From Gammaproteobacteria bacterium (GTDB taxonomy: Bacteria > Pseudomonadota > Gammaproteobacteria > Pseudomonadales > Pseudohongiellaceae), in the NCBI GenBank assembly GCA_009922595.1, contig RFVC01000012.1, forward strand, positions 1-59,868: a stretch of DNA of 59,868 bases, given 5' to 3'. Position 1 is the stretch's first letter. Every line of letters starts with the position of its first letter. Position numbers and translations under genes: made by a program. Positions 40,182 to 48,564 of the stretch are shown here, one piece after another. Below the pieces are notes generated by a model that searched no databases, was not told the DNA's origin, and saw only the letters and a list, made by a program, of their open reading frames with translations.

Positions 40182-40820
40182 ATGCTGAGGGTCAAGTCAC
40201 TTTTTTGTGAACGGGATGACCGGGTCTTATTCAGGAACCTGGATTTCCACCTGTCTGAAGGACAGGCCATCCAGGTTCAGGGCTCCAATGGCAGCGGCAA
40301 AACCACGCTGTTGCGGATTCTCTGTGGTCTGAACACGGATTATACCGGTGACTTTTTCTGGTACGATCAGCCAATGGCAAAAAGCTGGCCGCAATTCAGA
40401 GAGTCGGTGTTTTATCTGGGACATGCCCCTGCGATCAACAAGACACTTACCGCGGAGGAGAACCTGCGCTGGTACTGTGCCTCCAGGGGGCTGAAGAACG
40501 ACATTAGTATTTCACAGGCCCTGGCATTTTTTGGTTTGCAGGGGTATGAGGAAGTGCCTTGCTACATGATGTCTGCCGGCCAGCAGCGCCGGGTCAGCCT
40601 GGCGAGGCTGAAACTGACCAATGCAAGTCTGCTTGTCCTGGATGAACCGTTTACCGCGCTTGATAAGCGGGGCGTTCAGGAACTGGAGGCCATGCTGGCC
40701 GGTTTTGTTGCAGAGGGTGGGGCACTGCTACTCACTACCCATCATCCATTGCAGCTGGAATGTCCGCTCCAGGTGATCGACCTGGATAAATACAACACCG
40801 AGGCGGAAGCACAATGGTAG
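40182..40820 (+). CDS. ccmA: Heme exporter ATP-binding protein CcmA
   Basis: ATPase of the CcmABCD complex that drives release of heme-loaded CcmE. The 212-residue ABC subunit has Walker A QGSNGSGKTTLLR, the signature region MMSAGQQRRVSLARL and Walker B LLVLDEPFTALD. First gene of a continuous, nearly complete system I cytochrome c maturation operon. Its end overlaps ccmB by 7 bp. Confidence 0.95.
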   Translation: MLRVKSLFCERDDRVLFRNLDFHLSEGQAIQVQGSNGSGKTTLLRILCGLNTDYTGDFFWYDQPMAKSWPQFRESVFYLGHAPAINKTLTAEENLRWYCASRGLKNDISISQALAFFGLQGYEEVPCYMMSAGQQRRVSLARLKLTNASLLVLDEPFTALDKRGVQELEAMLAGFVAEGGALLLTTHHPLQLECPLQVIDLDKYNTEAEAQW

Positions 40821-41506
40821 CCGGCACCTCGATGAGCATGGGCAGCGTTATACTGGCCACGATCCGCCGGGAACTTTTGCTTGCCCTGCGTTCGCCGGGT
40901 GACGTGATCAATCCCCTGATGTTTTTTGTTATTTCGATTTCTTTGTTTCCACTTGGGGGCGGGGCAGATACAGATTTTCTAAGCGGCATTGCCTCTGGTG
41001 TGATCTGGGTGACGGCGCTGCTGGCGATCATGTTTTCCATGGACAGCCTTTTCAGGGCTGATTACGAAGACGGGTCGCTGGAACAGCTGCTGATGAGTCC
41101 GCAGCCGCTTTATTTTTTGCTGCTGGCCAAGGTCTTCAGCCACTGGCTGCTGTCCTGTCTTCCCATAATAATTCTTGCACCCTTGTTTGCTGAAATGCTG
41201 GCGATGCCTGACGCAGGGCGCATGCCTCTAGTGCTTGGACTGCTGGTGGGAACCCCGATTCTATGCCTCCTGGGAGCGATCGGCATGGCCCTGACGGTGG
41301 GGCTTTCGCGCAGTGGTTTACTGCTGGCTGTGTTAATATTGCCCCTTTTTATCCCTGTACTTGTATTCGGTACAGGCATGGTTCAGGCAGCCATGGGTAG
41401 CCTGCCATACACTGGTCTGCTGTCTCTCCTGGGTGCTTTATTGATTGCAGCGATATGCCTTTCACCGCTGGCTATCGGGGCAGCATTGCGGATAAGTGTT
41501 AATTGA
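40814..41506 (+). CDS. ccmB: Heme exporter membrane protein CcmB
   Basis: Six-helix inner-membrane subunit (230 residues) of CcmABCD. RRELLLALRSPGDVINPLMF and the DGSLEQLLMSPQPLYFL segment are characteristic. It works with CcmA and CcmC in heme delivery to CcmE. A second ATG at 40832 (MSMGSVIL) is an alternative start. Confidence 0.94.
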   Translation: MVAGTSMSMGSVILATIRRELLLALRSPGDVINPLMFFVISISLFPLGGGADTDFLSGIASGVIWVTALLAIMFSMDSLFRADYEDGSLEQLLMSPQPLYFLLLAKVFSHWLLSCLPIIILAPLFAEMLAMPDAGRMPLVLGLLVGTPILCLLGAIGMALTVGLSRSGLLLAVLILPLFIPVLVFGTGMVQAAMGSLPYTGLLSLLGALLIAAICLSPLAIGAALRISVN

Positions 41507-41537
41507 AGAAGAGCGGTTTCAGATCCATATAAAAAAT

Positions 41538-42290
41538 ATGTGGCAGTGGTTTTACAAGTTGGGTTCGCCCAAGATTTTTTACGCGATGACGGAGCGATAC
41601 CTGCCATGGCTGACAGGCATTACTGTCCTGCTGTTAGGGGTGGGCTTGGTCTGGGGGCTGGCATTCACACCGCCTGACTACCAGATGGGTGAGAACTATC
41701 GCATAGCCTATATCCATATACCCACGGCTACCCTGGCCATGGGCTGTTACGCCATGATGGCCTGTTTCAGTGCGGGCTACCTGATCTGGAAAATCAAGAT
41801 CGCTGACATGATCGCCAAGGCCTGCGCGCCCATTGGAGCAACAATCACGGCCGTGGCGCTGGCAACCGGCTCGCTCTGGGGTATTCCGACCTGGGGTACC
41901 TGGTGGATATGGGACGCACGATTAACCTCTACGCTGATCATGCTGTTTCTCTACATGGGCATCATCGCACTGCGCTCGGCATTTGACTCTGTTGACTCTG
42001 GTGCACGCGCTTGTGCCGTTCTTAGCCTGGTGGGCGTGGTGAACCTACCCATCATCAAGTACTCGGTGGAATGGTGGAATACACTGCATCAGGGAGCCAG
42101 CAACCTGTCCCTCAGCGATACGGCGGCAAATCCGCCGGAAGTTTGGGTGCCGGCATTCTTTGTCGGTTTTGGCATCCTGTGTTTCTTTCTTATTGCGTTG
42201 ATTCTGCGCACGCGCAATGAAATCCTGTTCCGGGAAAGACGTGCACAGTGGGTGTTGGAACTGCTGTCAAAGGGAGAAGCCGGTGCCTGA
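41538..42290 (+). CDS. ccmC: Heme exporter/handling protein CcmC
   Basis: A six-helix membrane protein of the heme-handling (CcmC/F) family with the tryptophan-rich WWD segment WGTWWIWDARLTSTLI and conserved His (YRIAYIHIPTATLAMG) that present heme to CcmE. The 250-residue protein starts at ATG 41538 (MWQWFYKLGSPK), the usual CcmC start, rather than the in-frame TTG 41496. It overlaps ccmD by 8 bp. Confidence 0.94.
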   Translation: MWQWFYKLGSPKIFYAMTERYLPWLTGITVLLLGVGLVWGLAFTPPDYQMGENYRIAYIHIPTATLAMGCYAMMACFSAGYLIWKIKIADMIAKACAPIGATITAVALATGSLWGIPTWGTWWIWDARLTSTLIMLFLYMGIIALRSAFDSVDSGARACAVLSLVGVVNLPIIKYSVEWWNTLHQGASNLSLSDTAANPPEVWVPAFFVGFGILCFFLIALILRTRNEILFRERRAQWVLELLSKGEAGA

Positions 42291-42498
42291 GTTTCAGTTT
42301 CAGAATTTTGCCGAGTTTCTGGCCATGGGCGGACATGCCGTGTATGTCTGGAGTTCATACGGCTTTTTTGCGCTGGTTATTGCCCTCAACGTGATCCAAC
42401 CTGCCATGGCCAAGCGAAAAATAATCCGGGACCTTAAAGCGAGATGGCAGCGAGAAGCTGCAAGACGGGGGCAGACTGTACAGGAGGCAGAAGGGTAA
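42283..42498 (+). CDS. ccmD: Heme exporter subunit CcmD
   Basis: A 71-residue single-helix protein that stabilises CcmABC and helps release CcmE. Typical start PEFQFQNFAEFLAMGGHAVY and helix GFFALVIALNVIQP followed by a basic tail. The start is GTG 42283, with a GGGAG ribosome-binding site 8 nt before it and inside the end of ccmC. Confidence 0.9.
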   Translation: MPEFQFQNFAEFLAMGGHAVYVWSSYGFFALVIALNVIQPAMAKRKIIRDLKARWQREAARRGQTVQEAEG

Positions 42499-42501
42499 GA
42501 T

Positions 42502-42957
42502 ATGTTAATTCACCGCCAGCAAAAACTGGCCATCGTTCTTTTCATTATTTCTGGCTCGGCACTTGCCGTTGGTCTCGTGCTGTTCGCGCTGAATGAAGGG
42601 TTGAATGTTTTCTATACGCCCACGGAAGTGTCTGAGGGCGCCGTGCCGGCGGGCCAGTCTTTCAGGATTGGCGGTATGGTAAAAATGGGCAGTCTTGAAA
42701 AGGAAAGCCTCGAGGGCACCGAAATTAATTTCGTTGCGACAGATTTTTGCAACGATGTGCTGGTGAGTTACTCGGGTCCTCTGCCGGATCTGTTTCGCGA
42801 GGGGCAGGGCGTCGTGGCCGATGGTGCACTTAATGAGCTGGGCACTTTCCAGGCCACTCAGATCCTAGCCAAGCATGATGAGAATTATATGTCAGCAGAA
42901 GTAAAAGCCTCACTGGATGCCGTCGAAGATGCGGACGTGGAGGTTTGTCAGCAATGA
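42502..42957 (+). CDS. ccmE: Heme chaperone CcmE
   Basis: Periplasmic heme chaperone, membrane-anchored by one helix (LAIVLFIISGSALAVGLVLF). The heme-binding His is in the conserved ILAKHDENYM. ALNEGLNVFYTP and the VSYSGPLPDLFREGQG barrel segment are typical. 151 residues. The stop overlaps the ccmF start. Confidence 0.95.
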   Translation: MLIHRQQKLAIVLFIISGSALAVGLVLFALNEGLNVFYTPTEVSEGAVPAGQSFRIGGMVKMGSLEKESLEGTEINFVATDFCNDVLVSYSGPLPDLFREGQGVVADGALNELGTFQATQILAKHDENYMSAEVKASLDAVEDADVEVCQQ

Positions 42958-44954
42958 TTCCAGAGCTGGGAAATTTTTCACTTGTACTGGCATTAAGTCT
43001 CGCTGTTCTACTCAGCGTTGTGCCAATGATTGGTGTGCAAAAAAACAATGAATTGCTGATGACGCTTTCCAGGCCGCTCTGCACTGGCGTCTGGGTGTTC
43101 ATGGTGATCAGTTTCGGCTGTCTTGCCTATGCTTTTCTCGACGACGACTTTTCCGTGGCTTACGTCGCCAGCAACTCCAATTCTTTGCTGCCGGTCTATT
43201 ACAAGTTCACTGCCGTCTGGGGAGGACATGAAGGCTCGCTCCTGCTGTGGGTACTGATGGTCGCAAGTTGGACATATGCGGTCAGTCTTTTCAGCCGCAA
43301 CCTGCCTCTTGATATCCTGGCCAGGGTGCTGGCGGTAATGGGAATAATCAGTGTCAGCTTTTTGCTGTTCATGCTGTTTACCTCGAATCCCTTTGATCGT
43401 CTGCTGCTCAACACGCCTGCCGATGGGACTGACCTGAATCCGCTGCTGCAGGATTTCGGCATCATCGTGCATCCGCCATTTCTCTATATGGGCTATGTTG
43501 GCTTTTCGGTGGCTTTTGCTTTTGCCATCACGGCGCTTCTGTCCGGCAAGATGGATGCCGCCTGGGCGCGTTGGACAAAGCCATGGACCAATGCCGCCTG
43601 GGCATTTCTCACGATTGGAATAGCGCTCGGCAGCTGGTGGGCTTACTACGAGCTCGGCTGGGGCGGCTGGTGGTTCTGGGATCCGTCTGAAAACGTGGCT
43701 TTCATGCCATGGCTAGTAGGCACTGCACTCATCCATTCGCTTTCTGTTACAGAAAAGCGCGGAGTGTTTAAAAGCTGGACAGCGCTGCTGGCTATTGCGG
43801 CTTTCTCACTGAGCCTGCTGGGCACATTCATCATTCGTTCCGGCCTTCTGACATCTGTGCATGCCTTTGCCGTTGACCCTGAAAGGGGAATGGTCCTGAT
43901 GGCTATTATTTTATTGGTGATTGGGTCGTCCCTGTTTCTGTATGCACTGCGCGCACCAGTGGTGAAAGGAATTGCCAGCTACACGGCGACATCCCGCGAA
44001 GTCTTCCTGCTCATCAATAACATTATCCTAGTAGTCAGCGTAGCGATGATCCTGCTGGGCACGCTTTACCCGCTGATTCATGAGGCGATCTACGGTGAGG
44101 CCAACAAGGTCTCGGTGGGAGCGCCTTACTTTAATGCCATCTTCCTGCCCCTGATGGGATTGATTGTTATTTTTCTGTCCATTGGTTCCATTTCCCGCTG
44201 GAAAAAAACGTCCATGGATTATCTAAAGAGCCAGCTTTTAAAAGTGGCAGTCGCTAGCGTTCTTCTGGGCATTGTGATTCCCCTGGTGGTAACGCGAGAA
44301 GTCAACGTACCAATCTTTATAGCGGTTGCGCTGGCACTGTGGATTATTCTGGGTATCGGCAGAGATATTCTCACGAAAACGGCAAACAAGGCTTCACTGC
44401 TGGAAGGCTTGAAAAGCCTGAGCCTGAGTTATTACGGCATGCAGATTGCCCATCTGGGGATGGCTGTCATCATTCTAGGTGTCTGCCTGACAAGTCATTA
44501 CAGTATAGAGGAAGATGTGCGCCTTGCCCCAGGCGAGCAGATTGAAATCGGCAAATACACCTTTACATTCCAGGGCGTGAATCGTGAACCCGGTCCTAAC
44601 TATGCCGCCGATGTTGGCACGATCGAAGTGCAGAAGAATAATACTACTTACATGACGCTATATCCTGAAAAAAGAACTTACTTTGCTACCGGCACTGTCC
44701 AGACCGAAGCGGATATTGATGTTGGATTTACCCGCGATCTCTTTGCCGCCCTGGGCGACCCGCGCGGTGATGGGGCCTGGGTGGTAAGGCTGCATGTAAA
44801 ACCTTTTGTGTTCTGGATCTGGATGGGCGCATTCCTGATGGCAGCGGGAGGCATTACCGCTATTCTTGACAGGCGTTATCGTGTCAGGGAAGTTCGCCAG
44901 CAAGAAACAGTAACGAAAACTCCAGGTGCAATGGGTTCCCTGAAGGGAGCATGA
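42954..44954 (+). CDS. ccmF: Cytochrome c heme lyase subunit CcmF
   Basis: A large polytopic protein (about 666 residues) that with CcmH/CcmI joins heme to apocytochromes. It has the WWD motif GWGGWWFWDPSENVAFMPWL and conserved membrane histidines (IVHPPFLYMGYVGF and ALIHSLSV). The ATG at 42954 overlaps the ccmE stop and has GGAGG about 11 nt upstream, so it is preferred over a TTG at 42945. Confidence 0.96.
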   Translation: MIPELGNFSLVLALSLAVLLSVVPMIGVQKNNELLMTLSRPLCTGVWVFMVISFGCLAYAFLDDDFSVAYVASNSNSLLPVYYKFTAVWGGHEGSLLLWVLMVASWTYAVSLFSRNLPLDILARVLAVMGIISVSFLLFMLFTSNPFDRLLLNTPADGTDLNPLLQDFGIIVHPPFLYMGYVGFSVAFAFAITALLSGKMDAAWARWTKPWTNAAWAFLTIGIALGSWWAYYELGWGGWWFWDPSENVAFMPWLVGTALIHSLSVTEKRGVFKSWTALLAIAAFSLSLLGTFIIRSGLLTSVHAFAVDPERGMVLMAIILLVIGSSLFLYALRAPVVKGIASYTATSREVFLLINNIILVVSVAMILLGTLYPLIHEAIYGEANKVSVGAPYFNAIFLPLMGLIVIFLSIGSISRWKKTSMDYLKSQLLKVAVASVLLGIVIPLVVTREVNVPIFIAVALALWIILGIGRDILTKTANKASLLEGLKSLSLSYYGMQIAHLGMAVIILGVCLTSHYSIEEDVRLAPGEQIEIGKYTFTFQGVNREPGPNYAADVGTIEVQKNNTTYMTLYPEKRTYFATGTVQTEADIDVGFTRDLFAALGDPRGDGAWVVRLHVKPFVFWIWMGAFLMAAGGITAILDRRYRVREVRQQETVTKTPGAMGSLKGA

Positions 44955-45505
44955 GCGATCAATCCCCGAAAAATAACATGCGGCTGAAACTCTTTGTTCC
45001 TGTTGCCGTGTTCCTGATTCTGTCCGGCCTGTTCTTTTTTGGCCTGACCCGCGATCCGAACGTGGTTCCCTCGGCCCTCGTTGACAGGCCGCTGCCTGAA
45101 TTTACCCAGCCCAGCCTGTACCCCGAAGAGGGGGTCTTCAGCAAGCAGGAATTGCTGGGCGATATTTTACTGGTCAATATCTGGGGCTCATGGTGTCCGC
45201 CTTGTCATGCCGAGCATCCTTTTTTCCTTGAAATCAGTGAGACGGAAAACGATATCACGATGGTGGGAATCAGCTATGACTATTCCATGGAAGAAGACAG
45301 GCTTTTTTTGGAAGAGCGGGGCAACCCTTTTGATTACAACGTGGTGGACCTGGATGGCTCCCTGCGAATAGACCTGGGCGTCACAGGCGCCCCTGAAACT
45401 TTTCTTGTCGATCAAAACGGCATGATTCTTCACCGCCACATTGGTGCCATCGACAGTATTATCTGGAAAGACATTTTTGTTCCTTTTCTGGAACAGATCA
45501 GGTAA
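44951..45505 (+). CDS. ccmG: Thiol:disulfide interchange protein CcmG (DsbE)
   Basis: A membrane-anchored periplasmic thioredoxin (184 residues) that keeps apocytochrome CXXCH thiols reduced. The active site CPPC is in WGSWCPPCHAEHP; cis-Pro in TGAPETFLVD. Anchor helix VAVFLILSGLFFFGL. Overlaps the ccmF stop by 4 bp. Confidence 0.95.
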   Translation: MSDQSPKNNMRLKLFVPVAVFLILSGLFFFGLTRDPNVVPSALVDRPLPEFTQPSLYPEEGVFSKQELLGDILLVNIWGSWCPPCHAEHPFFLEISETENDITMVGISYDYSMEEDRLFLEERGNPFDYNVVDLDGSLRIDLGVTGAPETFLVDQNGMILHRHIGAIDSIIWKDIFVPFLEQIR

Positions 45506-45514
45506 GACACTGTC

Positions 45515-45973
45515 ATGAAAAATTTAATACTTCTTTTCTTAGCCCTTCTTTTACTCCCGGTGGTTAGCCAGGCAGCAATCGAGGAATATGCTTTTGAAGA
45601 GGAAGTCCAGGAAGAGCGCTTCAAGCAGCTCACCTACGAAATGCGCTGCCCCAAGTGCCTTAATTCCAATATTGCCGGTTCCGATGCACCCATTGCGGCC
45701 GACCTGCGCAAAGAAGTGTATGACCAGATTCTTGAGGGGCGCACGGACCAGGAAATTCTTGATTTCATGAGCAGCCGTTACGGGGACTTTATTCTCTATC
45801 GTCCCAGGCTCACTGCCGGGACACTGGTGCTCTGGTTTGGCCCGGCGCTTCTTCTTCTAGGCGGCATTATTATTGTCAGGCGCATGATGCTGCAGAGCCA
45901 GGATGCAGCTACCGAGACAGGTCTAACGCAAAAGGAGCAGGAAGAACTCGACAAGCTTCTTGACCGGGACTGA
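45515..45973 (+). CDS. ccmH: Cytochrome c maturation protein CcmH
   Basis: A 152-residue membrane-anchored thiol protein with a signal peptide and the RCPKCLNSNIAGSDAPIA motif. The usual version is LRCPKCQNQ; the Cys pair is kept. It reduces apocytochrome and belongs to the heme lyase complex with CcmF and CcmI. A C-terminal helix (LVLWFGPALLLLGGIIIV) anchors it. Confidence 0.93.
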   Translation: MKNLILLFLALLLLPVVSQAAIEEYAFEEEVQEERFKQLTYEMRCPKCLNSNIAGSDAPIAADLRKEVYDQILEGRTDQEILDFMSSRYGDFILYRPRLTAGTLVLWFGPALLLLGGIIIVRRMMLQSQDAATETGLTQKEQEELDKLLDRD

Positions 45974-45976
45974 ACC

Positions 45977-47227
45977 ATGATGTCCTTTATTCCTTATTCC
46001 GTTTTATTGATTGCCCTTGCGCTGCTGTTTATTGCAGTGCCTTACTTGCGTTTCCGCCCCTCTGATAACTCCATTGACCCCGAGATTCGCCGCAGGAAAA
46101 ACCGCGAGGTTTATGAAAGCAGTCTTGCCGAGCTCGAAAAAGACCAGGCAGAAGGTGTCATTTCAGTGGATGAGTTTGAAAAACTGAAAACCGAACTGTC
46201 GCGCAGTTTTCTTCGTGACATGGATGCCATAGATGGCAGAGTGACTCAAAGTAATGGCGGACCTCGCAAGCTCGTACCAGTGCTTAGTCTGCTCTTCATT
46301 CCAATTTTCAGTTATGGCATATACGAATTGGTAGGCTCAGCCAGGGACCTCGAACTACCGAAAATTTTTCAAACCCTTAATACGGCAGAATCCGCAGAAG
46401 AACAGCGTGCAGGCTTTCTTAGGCTGGCGGAAGTGCTGGAGGAACGTTTCGAACGTAAGCCGGATGATATTCAAAATGGCTATATGCTCGGTACGCTCTA
46501 TATTCAGCTGGAAGATTTTAACTCGGCAATTAATACCTTCGAGTTACTGATCGGTGAGTTAGAAGATGGGCCGGATAAGGCGACTGTTCTGGGCCAGCTG
46601 GCGCAGGCCATGTACCTGGATGCGGGCTCCTCGTTGACCTCTGATCTGCAGAGCGTAATCGAACGGGCGATGACGATGAATTCCAATGAACAGGCCATCA
46701 TGAGCATCCTGGGATTCGAATCTTTTATGCAGCAGGACTTTAGACAGGCCGTTTTCTACTGGCGCCGCCAGCTTTCACAACTTAACGGTAATAGTGAGCA
46801 GGCCCTGGCTCTGCGCGACCGCATTAGTACCATTGAAGCACTGCTGCCCCCGGAGACGGCAGAAGTAGTTGATGATGGTGGGGCCTCTGTTACGCTTGTT
46901 ATCGACGTGGACGATTCTGTGCGGGATCTCGTGGATGCTTCAATGCGTTTGTTTGTCTATGCTCGAAGCCCAGATTTTCCGATGCCGCTCGCAGCCGTCA
47001 ACTTAGTTCAGCCGGAATTTCCTTTCGAAATTACGTTGACAGATGCCAATGCCATGACGCCTGCAGCTAAACTTTCTTCTGCGTCACAGGTTTACGTGGG
47101 GGCGCGTTTGTCGAGATCCGGTGTGGCCAATGCCCAGGCGGGCGATATTGAAGCTGAATCCGACACCTTTGATCTAGACTCACTGGAAGACAAAATTTCA
47201 ATTTCCATTAGCAAAGTGGTTCAGTAA
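45977..47227 (+). CDS. ccmI: Cytochrome c maturation TPR protein CcmI
   Basis: The apocytochrome chaperone of the heme lyase complex: two N-terminal membrane helices around a cytoplasmic loop (RRKNREVYESSLAELEKDQA and VISVDEFEKLKTELSR, the CcmI pattern), then TPR-like repeats (QNGYMLGTLYIQLEDFNSAI and AIMSILGFESFMQQDFRQAV) and a C-terminal beta domain. It ends the ccm operon. 416 residues. Confidence 0.9.
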   Translation: MMSFIPYSVLLIALALLFIAVPYLRFRPSDNSIDPEIRRRKNREVYESSLAELEKDQAEGVISVDEFEKLKTELSRSFLRDMDAIDGRVTQSNGGPRKLVPVLSLLFIPIFSYGIYELVGSARDLELPKIFQTLNTAESAEEQRAGFLRLAEVLEERFERKPDDIQNGYMLGTLYIQLEDFNSAINTFELLIGELEDGPDKATVLGQLAQAMYLDAGSSLTSDLQSVIERAMTMNSNEQAIMSILGFESFMQQDFRQAVFYWRRQLSQLNGNSEQALALRDRISTIEALLPPETAEVVDDGGASVTLVIDVDDSVRDLVDASMRLFVYARSPDFPMPLAAVNLVQPEFPFEITLTDANAMTPAAKLSSASQVYVGARLSRSGVANAQAGDIEAESDTFDLDSLEDKISISISKVVQ

Positions 47228-47270
47228 TTTAGAACCATTTCTCTCATCAAATTTATAGTTAATGTAAATC

Positions 47271-48500
47271 ATGCCATCAGGGAAGTTTTCCGCGCTTAGA
47301 TCTGCGTTCTCCAACAGGAATTACGCGATCTACATGTGCGGCAACAGTATTTCCCTAATTGGTTTCTGGATGCAGCGTCTTGCTGTGTCGTGGCTGGCCT
47401 GGATCATTTCTGAATCTGAATTCTGGGTTGGTGCTGTTGCTTTTGTCGAAATAGCTCCACTGCTTTTTGTGACGCCGCTATTTGGTGTGTGGGCAGATCG
47501 CTTCGATCGTAAAACCATGGCTGTGATTGCACAGATCATGATGATGCTGCAGGCGTTCTTTCTATTTTTCCTGGCTTGGTTTGACATGCTAAGTATTGGT
47601 TTGCTCTTTGGGTTGGCGCTTGTCGAGGGTGTTATCCAGGCTGCGTACCAACCAATCCGCCTGTCCATTATTCCTAACCTAGTGCGAAAGAAAGACCTAG
47701 TGGCGGCAGCGGCATTTACGGCAGTGGCATTTAATGTCGCACGGTTTGCGGGACCTGCCGTAGCCGGTATCGTGATCGAAGTGTTGAGTCCCGCCATGGC
47801 AATTCTCTTTAATGCGCTGAGCTACATGCTGATTGTAGCTGCCTGGTTTTTTATCAGGCTACCGGCAAGGGAAAAGCAGCCGAATAATAAAACTTTTATA
47901 GCTGATATTCGCGATGGATTTCATTACGTGATTGGCAAAAGGGCACTGTTCTATATGTTTGTCCTGCTCACCGTGGTTTCTTTTTTTATCAGGCCGGTGG
48001 CCTTCATGCTGTCGGCCTTCGTGGGCGCCGTATATGAATCGGGGCCTATTACTCTGGCGTTGTTCACTTCGGCAATGGGAATAGGGGCAGTGCTTGCCGG
48101 GCTGAAAATTTCTATGAACGGGCAGACCCGTGGCTTGGTGAGCGAAATTCTCCTTATGACATTAATTGCCATTGTCGCCCTAGTTGGCTTTGCAGTAATC
48201 AACATAGAATGGCTTGCCGCTGGACTAATGTTTGTTTTTGGCTACGCGGTAACAATAGGTAGTGTGGCAGGGCAAACGCTGGTTCAGAATACTATCGATG
48301 ATGAGATGCGGGGCAGGGTACTCAGTCTCTGGGCAGCATTTACGCGCGGAGCACCGGCCCTTGGTGTACTCATTATTGGCTGGGTAGCCAACATTGTGGG
48401 CTTGATGTGGCCAAATGTAATTGCCGCGTTATGCTGTTTCATTGGGCTTGTTGTTATGACCCGCAAACGAAAAGAGATGAGGCAGTTTTTCGAGGCTTAA
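47271..48500 (+). CDS. MFS transporter (EntS-like, MFS_3)
   Basis: A 12-helix major facilitator (409 residues) with the loop 2-3 motif GVWADRFDRKTM and a second related one at 8-9 (RGRVLSLWAAFTRGAPALG). N-terminus FSNRNYAIYMCGNSISLIGFWMQRLAVSW is typical of the EntS-like export group, with the FSNRNYAIYM and WMQRLAVSWL parts visible. The substrate is unknown. It follows ccmI by 43 bp, and the GH-type gene follows it by 64 bp. Confidence 0.88.
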   Translation: MPSGKFSALRSAFSNRNYAIYMCGNSISLIGFWMQRLAVSWLAWIISESEFWVGAVAFVEIAPLLFVTPLFGVWADRFDRKTMAVIAQIMMMLQAFFLFFLAWFDMLSIGLLFGLALVEGVIQAAYQPIRLSIIPNLVRKKDLVAAAAFTAVAFNVARFAGPAVAGIVIEVLSPAMAILFNALSYMLIVAAWFFIRLPAREKQPNNKTFIADIRDGFHYVIGKRALFYMFVLLTVVSFFIRPVAFMLSAFVGAVYESGPITLALFTSAMGIGAVLAGLKISMNGQTRGLVSEILLMTLIAIVALVGFAVINIEWLAAGLMFVFGYAVTIGSVAGQTLVQNTIDDEMRGRVLSLWAAFTRGAPALGVLIIGWVANIVGLMWPNVIAALCCFIGLVVMTRKRKEMRQFFEA

Positions 48501-48564
48501 CTGACGAGGCGAAATCTGTGTATCATCCTCTATCATCTCAACGCTTTCCAAGAGATCTCAACGA